A DNA stretch of 64,000 nucleotides from JBBSDP01 sp038240605. Lineage in GTDB: Bacteria; Planctomycetota; Phycisphaerae; Tepidisphaerales; Tepidisphaeraceae. Of this stretch, positions 36,659-44,856 are shown piece by piece. Every line of letters begins with the position of its first letter. The stretch's first letter is position 1. The stretch lies in contig JBBSDP010000002.1 in NCBI GenBank assembly GCA_038240605.1, forward strand, positions 124,001-188,000, in the 5' to 3' direction. Both the position numbers and the translations under genes were made by a program. The notes below the pieces were generated by a model. It was not told where the DNA came from, ran no database searches, and worked only from the letters and a program-made list of their open reading frames with translations.

Positions 36659-38476
36659 TCAGCCCTGGCTTGCAACCTCGACGTCCGGCGTGTCCTCCAG
36701 CTTCAGCTGGTGCTTGGCCATCTCCCAATAATGTCCGCGCAGCGCGAGCAGTTCTTCGTGCGTCCCCTGCTCGGTGATGCGTCCTCCTTCCATGACGTAG
36801 ATGCGGTCGCAGTCCGCCACGGTGCTGAGGCGGTGGCTGACAAGGATCACCGTTCGCTGGCCCTTCAGGTCGCGCAGCGTCTCGGTGATCATCCGTTCGT
36901 TGGTGGGATCGAGTGCGCTGGTGGGCTCATCAAGGATGAGGATCGGCGCCTCGCTGGCGAGGGCACGGGCGATGCTGATGCGCTGGCGCTGCCCGCCGGA
37001 GAGGTTCTGGCCGCTTTCGTCAAGCACCGTCTGGTATTTATCAGGCAGCGCTTCGATGAAGGCATCGGCGCCGGCGATCCGTGCAGCGCGGCGAACGTGC
37101 TCCAGTGTTGCGCCAGGGCGACCATAGGCGATGTTTTCGAAAACGGTTGTGGGGAGGATTGCGTACTCCTGGATCACCAGCGCAATGTGTTTGCGCAGCG
37201 ACTTGAGCTTGATTTCCCGCAGGTCGTGCCCGTCCAGCGTGAGCGCTCCGCCGGTCGGGTCGTAGAACCTGGGCAACAGCCCCAGGAGGCTCGATTTGCC
37301 AACACCACTTGAGCCTACAAATGCGACCATCTCTCCCGCCGCGATCGTCGCGCTGACTTCGCGCAGGACCGGTGCATCAGCGCGATAGGCGAAGCACACG
37401 GCGTTCAGTTTCAGGAGACGCTGCTGGCGCGGCAGCTCGATGGCGTTGGGTGCGTCGCTCACTGTCGGCGGCGTGTCGAGCACCTCATACACGCGCAGGA
37501 GGCTGGCCATGTAGCGCTTCATATCCGCCCCCGCGCCGCTGAGCTTGTAGAGCGGGTCATAATACTGGGTCTGAAGCAGGGCCCAGAACATCGCCAGGTA
37601 GCCGGGCGAGAGTTCACCAGACAGGACCAGGCGCCCCCCGTACGCGACGATCACCGACAGTCCCAGGGCGAAGCAGATCCCGATGATGAACCAGTAGATC
37701 ATCGTGTGGATGTGCATCTTCGCCCACGCATTGTGGCTGCTCTGCACGTTGTCGTTGAAGCGGGCGTATTCGTCCGCCTCGCGGCCGAACGCCTGCACGA
37801 GCGTGATCGACGCGACGGAACGCTGGATCGTGGTGGTCAGCTCCGATTCGATCTGGCTTGCGCGCGACGAGGTCGAGAGGATCACCTGGCCATACGTTCG
37901 AATCGTCGAGAAGAGGATGGGCATCAGCGCGATCGCAATGAGCCCAAGCTTCCAGTTCATGGCCAGCATGATGTAGCTCATGAGCGCGAGCTTCACGAGG
38001 TTGACGAAGATCGTCTGGACGATGTTGAACGCGGCCTGGAAGGAGTTGGTGTCGGTTCCAAGACGGTAGATCGTGTCGCCCTGCGGTCGTGCGCGGTAAT
38101 AGCTGAGGCTCAGTTCCTGTAGCTTGCGGTATAGCGCACGGCGAACGTGCAGCAGGCCGCTGAAGCCAATCTTGATCTTGTACATCCCGTTCCACAGGGT
38201 GATCAGTTCCTGGATGATTCGGAGGACCAGGATCGATCCGGCAAGGATGACGACCTGGGACATCTTGCTGGCCGGCGCGAACCCGACGAACCACTTCTCG
38301 AGCCGCCCCGTAGGGCTGCGCCCAAACAAAACACAGTCGAGAAGAATCGCGAACGGGAAGGGTTGCGCCAGTTCAGCCAGCGTCGAGATGCCGATCAGGA
38401 TCGTGGAGAAGACGATCTTCCCCAGGTCGTCGCGGTAATACCGGGCGGCGCGGGTATAGGCACGGGTAGCAGTCAT
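36659..38476 (-). CDS. MsbA-type ABC exporter (fused permease and ATPase)
   Basis: A 605-residue half-transporter. Six membrane helices occupy about residues 20-330. The ATPase domain contains Walker A FVGSSGVGKSS, signature LSGGQRQR, Walker B ILILDEPTSALD and an H-loop in LVSHRLST. All key residues are present. The group exports lipids, glycolipids or peptides as homodimers. It is encoded directly downstream of the glycoside hydrolase-glycosyltransferase fusion gene on the same strand, which suggests export of a glycolipid or polysaccharide precursor. Confidence 0.92.
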   Translation of the reverse strand: MTATRAYTRAARYYRDDLGKIVFSTILIGISTLAELAQPFPFAILLDCVLFGRSPTGRLEKWFVGFAPASKMSQVVILAGSILVLRIIQELITLWNGMYKIKIGFSGLLHVRRALYRKLQELSLSYYRARPQGDTIYRLGTDTNSFQAAFNIVQTIFVNLVKLALMSYIMLAMNWKLGLIAIALMPILFSTIRTYGQVILSTSSRASQIESELTTTIQRSVASITLVQAFGREADEYARFNDNVQSSHNAWAKMHIHTMIYWFIIGICFALGLSVIVAYGGRLVLSGELSPGYLAMFWALLQTQYYDPLYKLSGAGADMKRYMASLLRVYEVLDTPPTVSDAPNAIELPRQQRLLKLNAVCFAYRADAPVLREVSATIAAGEMVAFVGSSGVGKSSLLGLLPRFYDPTGGALTLDGHDLREIKLKSLRKHIALVIQEYAILPTTVFENIAYGRPGATLEHVRRAARIAGADAFIEALPDKYQTVLDESGQNLSGGQRQRISIARALASEAPILILDEPTSALDPTNERMITETLRDLKGQRTVILVSHRLSTVADCDRIYVMEGGRITEQGTHEELLALRGHYWEMAKHQLKLEDTPDVEVASQG

Positions 38477-38568
38477 GGAAAAACTGGAAGGCAGCGGAAA
38501 CCGACGGGCGCTCGTTGCGCAGACGCGCGGGGCATTCTACTCGGTCGTGGGTCGAGAATCCCGTGCCG

Positions 38569-41322
38569 TTAGGCGACGGACGGCGTGCCTTCTTCGAAGT
38601 CGATCTCGTCGCCGCCGCCGGGTGTCGCCAGCGGCTGCGGAAGCGCCTGGACTGCCGGGGCGGCGGGAGCGGCGGCCACGACAGGCTTGGCCGCGGGCTG
38701 CACGGCTTGTGCCGGCGGGCGGGCGGGGACGGGATAGTACCCGGCCTTTTCGGCCACGTGGTCGATCAGGCCCAGCACCGGGTTGACGACGCGCCAACGG
38801 TTGACCAGATACATCGCCCACCACGCCAGCGGGATGAGCAAGGCCGGCCGGCTGAAGGGCCACAGGTGCATGAACAGCAGGCCGGCGAGGATGCAACTGG
38901 CCGCCAGCAGGGCGCGGCAGAAGTTGCTCATGTGCGACTTGACGCGCACCCGCGTGAGCTTCCCGACGTGATGGTGATGTTCGGTGGCAGTCGTGATGCA
39001 GATCTTCACGTAGCGGCTGGCATAAATTTCCATGTCCCAGCCGGCCCAGCCGCTGTCCAGGCGCAGCCGCCACCCTGCCGCCCGAACCTCCTCGGTGATC
39101 TTGTCCAGGAGCAGGAACCGGCCATGGTGAACGCTCCAGTAACGCAGGGTGTACCGATCGGCTGGATCGAACGGCAGGCGGTGCTTGCGGCGGTAGCCGC
39201 GCGCCTCGTACTTCATCACCTTGTTCTTGAGCCGGACTGAATACCGCGCCCAGCCGCGGGTGATCGGCTGGCGGAAATGGAGCAACGCAATCAGCGGGCG
39301 CGATAACCAGTGCGGATGTTTCGTCCGCGGCGCCTGCGCCGCGGCCACAGAGGCCAGCGCGACCGGCGTGGCGAACATGAGCAGCGCCACCCAGATCAAT
39401 GGGGGAAAGGCCACACCCAGCACCGTGACGAACGCTGCCAGCAGGTGCCATTCAATGCTCATCATCATCATGACGATCATCGAGGCGGGCTTGCGGTAAA
39501 TCGTCTGGAAGAGGCCCGTGCCAAAGACGCCGTGATAGATCACGTCGCGGCCGATGCGGATGCCGATCTCATCACCGCCGTAGATCTTGCCGCGCCAATG
39601 GCTGGCCCCCAGCGTGTTGAAGTGATCCGGATGCTTGTACTTCAGGAGCGCTTCGGCCTCGCCGTAACCGCGCTGCTGCTTGAGGTATGCCTGCACGGTA
39701 TTGCGGCGGTAGTGCCAGACCTGGGCAGCCGGCGAGAAGCCGATGGAATAGCCCAGGTCCTGCAATCGCCAGATGACGTCGACGTCGTCACCAGCCTTGC
39801 GGTACTGGGGATCAAAGCCGTTGATCTGTTTCAAGGCCCAGGTGTAGAAGGCCATGTTGCAGCCGGGCACGTGCTCGGCGGTGCGGTCGTCGATCATGAC
39901 GTGCGTCGGCCCGCCGGGCGAGAGCCCGACGCAGTCGGCGACCCAGCTCCCTTCATCGGGAATCAAATTGGGTCCACCCATGCCGACGTACCCGCTGCGC
40001 ACCAGGGCCAGGGCGAGGTAGTAGAGCCAGTCTTCGTCGGCCTCGCAGTCGCTGTCGGTATAGACGACGATCTCGCCGCGGGCGGCGTTCATCCCCACGT
40101 TCCGCGCGAAGCTCAGGCCCATGTTCTTCTGTCGGATGTTGCGCACCCACGGGAACTTCTTGAGGATCTGCTGCGTGTTGTCCGTGCTCCCGTCGTCAAC
40201 GAAGATCACCTCGTAGTCCGGATAGCGCAAGCGCTCCATCGACCGCAGGCACGTCTCCACGGTGCTGCCGCCGTTGTACGAGCAGACGACGACGCTCACC
40301 CTGGGGAGCGCTGCCTTCGCGACCTGCGGCGCGTGGCGGTAAATCTCGCGGATCGCCTCATAGGCGGGCTTAGGAGAGCGGTCATGGCGGGTCAGGCCAA
40401 AGGCCCAGTCGTCAATCTGCCAGCCGTGCGTGTACCAGTCATCGGTGAAGCTGAAGACGAAGACGCCGACGCTACCCTCATCGAAGATCGCGCGGATCTG
40501 CGTATCGAGGATCGCCGCCTGGCGCTCCTCGCTGTACTCGCGGAAGGTGTCGATGCCGTATTCGCCGAGCATCAGCGGAAGCTCCCCGGCGATGCTCTGA
40601 AGGCGAGCGAGGTAGTTGCGGAACGATCCCTCATCGTGCAGGTAGACGTTGAAGCAGACGAAGTCGATGTTGCGCGGGCGCAGGTATTCGGTCGTCGGGA
40701 AGTTCGCGAACGTGAACAGGCATTGCGGCGCTTCGGCGCGCCCCACCGCGATCAGCTCGTCGATAAACTTCTCGATACTGTCGCGGCCGCAAAAGCGGAC
40801 GATTTCCGGCGGGATCTCGTTGACCACGCTGATTGCCAGGATCGCCGGGTGATTACCGCACTGGCGCGCCGAATCCGCCACGGCCTTGCGGGCCTGCTCG
40901 GTGACGCGCGGGTCGCCGCAGAACGTGAGGTTCTTCGGCCAGCTTACGTCCAGCAGGATCTTGAGGCCCAGTTCCTGGGCCATGTCCAGGAACCAGCGCG
41001 GCGGCACGTGGTAGACGCGAAGGCAGTTGCCCCCCATCTCCACGATCTGCTCGAAATCACAGCGGACCTGCTGGCGTTCGGGCAGGAAATGGCCGTCACG
41101 ATTGGGAGCGAACGGGCCGTACGTCACGCCTTTGACGAAGAATTTCTCGTTGCCGAGCCGAAAGAACTTCCCGTCGCGGCGCACCCGGTTCGTTATCACT
41201 TCCGTGCGGCGCTGACGCCCGCCCGAGCGCTGTACAGCGGGAGTGGGAATGAGGGTAGGGTCTACAGCTAGAGCCATGTCGAGAACCCCTGCGGGGCGGG
41301 CGCCGAAAGCTGGCAGACGCAT
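38569..41322 (-). CDS. Glycoside hydrolase-glycosyltransferase 2 membrane fusion protein
   Basis: A 917-residue fusion. Residues about 45-340 form a GH-A clan TIM barrel of GH2/GH5 character, with the acid/base in SVVNEIPPEIVRF and the nucleophile in LMLGEYGID. A GT2 domain follows at about 343-600, with VSVVVCSYNGGSTVETCL, the FVDDGSTDNT motif, DSDCEADEDW and WHYRRNTVQAYL. Membrane helices occur at about 630-680 and again at 825-865, and the C-terminus is Pro/Ala-rich. It may build and trim the same polysaccharide. ATG 41322 is chosen, with AGAGAG upstream; ATG 41277 is also possible. Confidence 0.85.
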   Translation of the reverse strand: MRLPAFGARPAGVLDMALAVDPTLIPTPAVQRSGGRQRRTEVITNRVRRDGKFFRLGNEKFFVKGVTYGPFAPNRDGHFLPERQQVRCDFEQIVEMGGNCLRVYHVPPRWFLDMAQELGLKILLDVSWPKNLTFCGDPRVTEQARKAVADSARQCGNHPAILAISVVNEIPPEIVRFCGRDSIEKFIDELIAVGRAEAPQCLFTFANFPTTEYLRPRNIDFVCFNVYLHDEGSFRNYLARLQSIAGELPLMLGEYGIDTFREYSEERQAAILDTQIRAIFDEGSVGVFVFSFTDDWYTHGWQIDDWAFGLTRHDRSPKPAYEAIREIYRHAPQVAKAALPRVSVVVCSYNGGSTVETCLRSMERLRYPDYEVIFVDDGSTDNTQQILKKFPWVRNIRQKNMGLSFARNVGMNAARGEIVVYTDSDCEADEDWLYYLALALVRSGYVGMGGPNLIPDEGSWVADCVGLSPGGPTHVMIDDRTAEHVPGCNMAFYTWALKQINGFDPQYRKAGDDVDVIWRLQDLGYSIGFSPAAQVWHYRRNTVQAYLKQQRGYGEAEALLKYKHPDHFNTLGASHWRGKIYGGDEIGIRIGRDVIYHGVFGTGLFQTIYRKPASMIVMMMMSIEWHLLAAFVTVLGVAFPPLIWVALLMFATPVALASVAAAQAPRTKHPHWLSRPLIALLHFRQPITRGWARYSVRLKNKVMKYEARGYRRKHRLPFDPADRYTLRYWSVHHGRFLLLDKITEEVRAAGWRLRLDSGWAGWDMEIYASRYVKICITTATEHHHHVGKLTRVRVKSHMSNFCRALLAASCILAGLLFMHLWPFSRPALLIPLAWWAMYLVNRWRVVNPVLGLIDHVAEKAGYYPVPARPPAQAVQPAAKPVVAAAPAAPAVQALPQPLATPGGGDEIDFEEGTPSVA

Positions 41323-41664
41323 CAAGCGTCTCTCTCTTGCGATCGTTCAGACCCTGAAGCTACGCCGCCGTTTGCCAGTAAGTTTCGATTCCGAGAGATT
41401 CCGGCAGCCAGCTCAGGCGGCGCATTATCTACGGGCCTGGCTGCTCACGCATCGGGCAAAAAAAATCACGGGTACGGTTACGTCACACACGCGCAGCGCG
41501 GCGTCGGTTGGTGGAAGATCGCAGGGCATCTGGCTCCCGGACCTTGGTTATCACACAATACCCGCTGGTTGGCCAATTGTTACGTTCAAGTTCGACATCA
41601 GGTCCGATAACTTTCGCGATGTCCCATGGCCCCGTTGACGGAGCCCGCCCGGGGGCATAACTAG
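41323..41664. other. Divergent intergenic region
   Basis: About 340 bases between the GH-GT fusion (minus) and the phosphatase (plus), so both promoters should lie here. A locally AT-rich stretch sits at about 41458-41470. TTGACG at 41635 with CATAAC at 41656 is a weak promoter-like pair, but it is too close to the phosphatase ATG for confidence. No coding frame or RNA fold is convincing. Confidence 0.4.
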
Positions 41665-42570
41665 ATGAGCATGGCCCTCAGCGCGGACCAAGTGTTGGAA
41701 GTCTTCGGATGTGCCTCCGAGGAGAATCAGGTCAGCCCGGCACGGCATCAACAGGAAATCCATCTGCCGGCTGAAGGTGAGCTGTGGATCACGGGGGACC
41801 TTCACGATCACCAGCGCAACTTCGAGAAGCTCCTGGCGACGGCCGATCTTCCCAATCACCCTGGGCGCCACCTGGTTCTTCACGAACTGATCCACGGCGA
41901 CCGCTACGATGCCAGCGGAGCCGACGGAAGCTGGCTTATCCTCTACCGGGCCGCCGAGCTCAAGTGTGATTACCCCCGGCAAGTTCACTTTCTGCTGGCA
42001 AACCACGATCTCGCCCAAATTCGCGGCGAGGGCATCATGAAGGGGGGACTGAGCGTCTGTGAGGCGTTCAACAAGGGCATTCGGCGAGACTTTGGCGCCC
42101 GCTTCGGTCCCGTCAACGCCGCCATCACCGAGTTTCTCCTCTCCTTTCCCCTCGCGGTTCGTGCCGAGAACGGACTGCTGGCCTGTCACAGCCTGCCGAC
42201 TGACGACCAGATTCCCACGTTCGACTACAGCGTCTTCGGACGTCCGCTGACGGCGGCCGACTACAAGCGTCGGACGGGACCGGTCTACCAGTTGATCTGG
42301 GGTCGCAACATCTCCCCCGCCGGTGCGGCGGCGTTCGCCGACGCGATGGGTGCCTGCATCCTGATCACCGGCCATCAGCCGCAGGAGACGGGATATTTCA
42401 TCAACGGCGAGCGACACCTGATCATCGCGTCCGACCACAACCAGGGCGTGTTCCTCCCGCTCGACCTTTCGATGACTTATGACATGGAGGCGCTGGAATC
42501 GCGCATCCAGAAATTCGTCGCCCTCGACCTGGATGGGAGCGACGCCGCATTGGGCGGCGCGGAGTCATGA
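41665..42570 (+). CDS. PPP-like metallophosphoesterase
   Basis: A 301-residue calcineurin-like phosphoesterase. Metal and catalytic motifs appear in order: ITGDLHDH near residue 43, ELIHGDRYD, LLANHDL, the His of ACHSLPTD and ITGHQP. This matches the GDxH, GDxxD, NHD/E, H and GHxx order of serine/threonine protein phosphatases. The GDRYD motif lacks the usual RG, so the substrate may not be a phosphoprotein. No membrane segment or signal peptide is seen. ATG 41665 is used; an ATG at 41671 is equally good. Confidence 0.85.
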   Translation: MSMALSADQVLEVFGCASEENQVSPARHQQEIHLPAEGELWITGDLHDHQRNFEKLLATADLPNHPGRHLVLHELIHGDRYDASGADGSWLILYRAAELKCDYPRQVHFLLANHDLAQIRGEGIMKGGLSVCEAFNKGIRRDFGARFGPVNAAITEFLLSFPLAVRAENGLLACHSLPTDDQIPTFDYSVFGRPLTAADYKRRTGPVYQLIWGRNISPAGAAAFADAMGACILITGHQPQETGYFINGERHLIIASDHNQGVFLPLDLSMTYDMEALESRIQKFVALDLDGSDAALGGAES

Positions 42571-42604
42571 GCTGAATGCCGGTGAAGCGAGTGAGCGGGG
42601 AACG

Positions 42605-43513
42605 TTACCCATCACGATTCTCGCCCGCCTGGCGTCGAACGTTTTCCACTTCCACCGGATCGTTCTGATTGTTGTCGACCACCGCCGCGCGCTGGTGGAG
42701 GATCTCATCGAGCCGAGGCCAGACGAAGGCGAGGAACAGGACGTTCTCCCAGCGCTTTACGACTTGATGGCTGGCGTCGAAGGCGAGCAGGTCCCCCGCT
42801 CCCAGTCCCAGTGCCGTCTCGAACAGGTCGCGGTAGGTCGTACGGAACTTGAGGCCGGCGCGGTCGGTGAGCTCGCACCCCTCCCCCAGGTACCACTCCT
42901 CGATGCCGTTGGGCGTGAACGTCTTGCGGCCCCGGCTGAAGGTGTGGAACAGCGCCCCCACCCACGGCCCGATCAGCATCCAGCTCATCACGATAGCGAA
43001 GCCGGGGTCGAGCGCTGGCCGTAGATCCCTCAGGTAGGCGCGTACCCACGAAAGGAGGATGAAGTGCCGAAGCTCCTCGAAATATTTCGACAGGAACCAC
43101 GCGAAGAGAAAGATACCCGCCCACAGCAGCAGCTTCCACGTCCCGACGTCAAACAGCAGCGTCACCAGCGTGAGCAGGAGCACCCAGATGTAGATCCAAC
43201 CCATGACGACCGAATTGCCGGGATGATGCCGCACGATCCACCCGCCGACGAAGCCGGCGAGGATGAGCGGCCACAGAAAGAACGATCGGTGAACGCAATA
43301 GACCACGACCTCTTCGGTGCTGAAGTGCTGACCCTTGCGCTTAAAGATCGTGAACGCGCCGAAACCCGTCAACACCCAGCCGAAGAATCCGACGATGCGC
43401 GAAACGAAGGAGCGCCGGTCCGGCCGAGACACGACCACAGGCACCCGGGTCGCGTAGGACCGTGCCGGCACTGTTATCGCCTCTGGCACGCCCGCCGCCG
43501 GTTGTTGTGACAT
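42605..43513 (-). CDS. Unrecognised polytopic membrane protein
   Basis: A 302-residue protein with about five hydrophobic segments. GFFGWVLTGFGAFTIF, FFLWPLILAGFVGGWIV, MGWIYIWVLLLTLVTLLF and LLLWAGIFLFAWFLSKYF cover residues 40-155, and a further one lies near 175-190. A soluble C-terminal domain (GRKTFTPNGIEEWYLGEGCELTDRAG) follows, ending in VENVRRQAGENRDG. I do not recognise the family. It is encoded divergently from the LivF-like gene, with 57 bases between their starts, and converges on the phosphatase. Confidence 0.6.
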   Translation of the reverse strand: MSQQPAAGVPEAITVPARSYATRVPVVVSRPDRRSFVSRIVGFFGWVLTGFGAFTIFKRKGQHFSTEEVVVYCVHRSFFLWPLILAGFVGGWIVRHHPGNSVVMGWIYIWVLLLTLVTLLFDVGTWKLLLWAGIFLFAWFLSKYFEELRHFILLSWVRAYLRDLRPALDPGFAIVMSWMLIGPWVGALFHTFSRGRKTFTPNGIEEWYLGEGCELTDRAGLKFRTTYRDLFETALGLGAGDLLAFDASHQVVKRWENVLFLAFVWPRLDEILHQRAAVVDNNQNDPVEVENVRRQAGENRDG

Positions 43514-43570
43514 CGTCTGGCCTCGCTGTTGATTTGCCGGATCGACCGATATGGTAGCATCGACTCGCGC

Positions 43571-44344
43571 GTGCTGCTAAACGTGGAAGAACTTGAAGTG
43601 TCCTACGGCGCCATCAAGGCGCTTCACGGGGTCTCGCTGCAAATCGAGCGTGGCGAGATCGTGGCCCTCATCGGCTCCAATGGAGCCGGCAAGACGACGC
43701 TGCTCCGCTCGATCAGTGGCCTGCTCAAGCCCACGCGCGGTCAGATCATCTGGAGCCCGCACAACGGGACCGCCGCGCCACTCCCCGAACCGACAAACGC
43801 GCTGGGTTATCGCGGAAGTGAGCCGCAGATGCTCAACGCCCTTCCCCCGCACGAGATAGTCCGTCGTGGAATCAGTCACGTGCCCGAAGGCCGGCAGGTT
43901 TTTGCCAATCTGTCGGTGCGCGAGAACCTGTTGCTGGGCGCGTATCAGGAACGCTCGACCGCGCGGATCCGGACGGATCTGGCGCGCTGCCATGAATTGT
44001 TCCCGGTACTGGCCGAGCGGCAACAGCAACGCGCCGGCACGCTGAGCGGCGGCGAACAGCAGATGCTCGCCATCGCCCGCGCGCTGATGGCGCGCCCCCA
44101 GTTGCTGTTGCTCGACGAGCCGTCGCTTGGACTGGCGCCGCTGGTCGTGCGGAAAATCTTCGAGATCGTTCGCGAGATCAACGCCGCCGGCACCACCGTC
44201 TTCCTCGTCGAGCAGAACGCCCACATGGCCCTGGGAATCGCCCACCGCGGGTACGTCCTCCAGGGCGGCCGCGTGATCACGAGCGACCGGGCCGCGGTCC
44301 TACTGGAAAACCCCGAGGTGAAGAAGGCATACCTGGGTGGCTGA
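43571..44344 (+). CDS. livF: LivF-like branched-chain amino acid ABC transporter ATPase
   Basis: A 257-residue ATPase. LLNVEELEVSYGAIKALHGVSLQIERGE, Walker A GSNGAGKTT and RRGISHVPEGRQVFANLSV are hallmarks of LivF. Signature LSGGEQQM and Walker B LLLLDEPSLGL follow. An insertion of about 25 residues after GLLKPTRGQIIW (SPHNGTAAPLPEPTNALG) is larger than in typical LivF and may be lineage-specific. No LivG, permeases or binding protein are in the window, so it is either an orphan or its partners lie elsewhere. GTG 43571 is the best start. Confidence 0.85.
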   Translation: MLLNVEELEVSYGAIKALHGVSLQIERGEIVALIGSNGAGKTTLLRSISGLLKPTRGQIIWSPHNGTAAPLPEPTNALGYRGSEPQMLNALPPHEIVRRGISHVPEGRQVFANLSVRENLLLGAYQERSTARIRTDLARCHELFPVLAERQQQRAGTLSGGEQQMLAIARALMARPQLLLLDEPSLGLAPLVVRKIFEIVREINAAGTTVFLVEQNAHMALGIAHRGYVLQGGRVITSDRAAVLLENPEVKKAYLGG

Positions 44345-44398
44345 TCGCTGGTCCGCGACCTCTGGCGAAGTCGCTTCTCCCCGCCAACAATTGACGCT

Positions 44399-44836
44399 AT
44401 GGCTGATCAACGATGGCTGCTCTATTCGCTGCTTTCCGCCGCCTGCGCGGGGCTGGTGGCGATCCTCGGCAAGGTGGGAATGCGCGAGATTGACTCGAAC
44501 CTCGCGACGGCGGTGCGGAGCGTCGTGATGGCGCTCTTTCTCTTTTCGATTTGCACAGTGATGGGCCTCTGGTCGAAGCTGCACACGCTCCACGCGCGGG
44601 CGTTGACGATGATCGTCCTCTCCGGCCTGGCCGGCGCGGCATCGTGGCTCTTTTACTTCAAGGCAATTCAATTGGGCGAGGTGAGCCGGGTCGCGCCGAT
44701 CGATAAGCTGAGCATGCCGTTGGCGGTGATCCTCGCGGTCATCCTCTTTCGCGAGCGGCCCTCGGGCTGGAACTGGATCGGGATCGTCTTGATCGTCGGC
44801 GGCGTCTACCTCGCCGCCCTGCCCGCGAGCCGTTAG
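44399..44836 (+). CDS. Half-size EamA-family transporter
   Basis: A 145-residue membrane protein with about five hydrophobic segments. WLLYSLLSAACAGLVAILGKVGM and KAIQLGEVSRVAPIDKLSMPLAVILAVILFRERP are EamA-domain signatures, including the conserved Glu-Arg before the last helix. Classical drug/metabolite transporters have two such domains. This has one, so it probably works as a dimer. It starts 54 bases after the livF-like gene. The substrate is unknown. Confidence 0.85.
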   Translation: MADQRWLLYSLLSAACAGLVAILGKVGMREIDSNLATAVRSVVMALFLFSICTVMGLWSKLHTLHARALTMIVLSGLAGAASWLFYFKAIQLGEVSRVAPIDKLSMPLAVILAVILFRERPSGWNWIGIVLIVGGVYLAALPASR

Positions 44837-44856
44837 GACTCCGCTGAACCGCGCCG

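Noticed and set aside
39310..41271. A 653-codon open frame antisense to the GH-GT fusion
   Set aside because: Same situation as above; it is rich in Arg, Ala and Val with no motifs and lies opposite a gene with clear catalytic residues.
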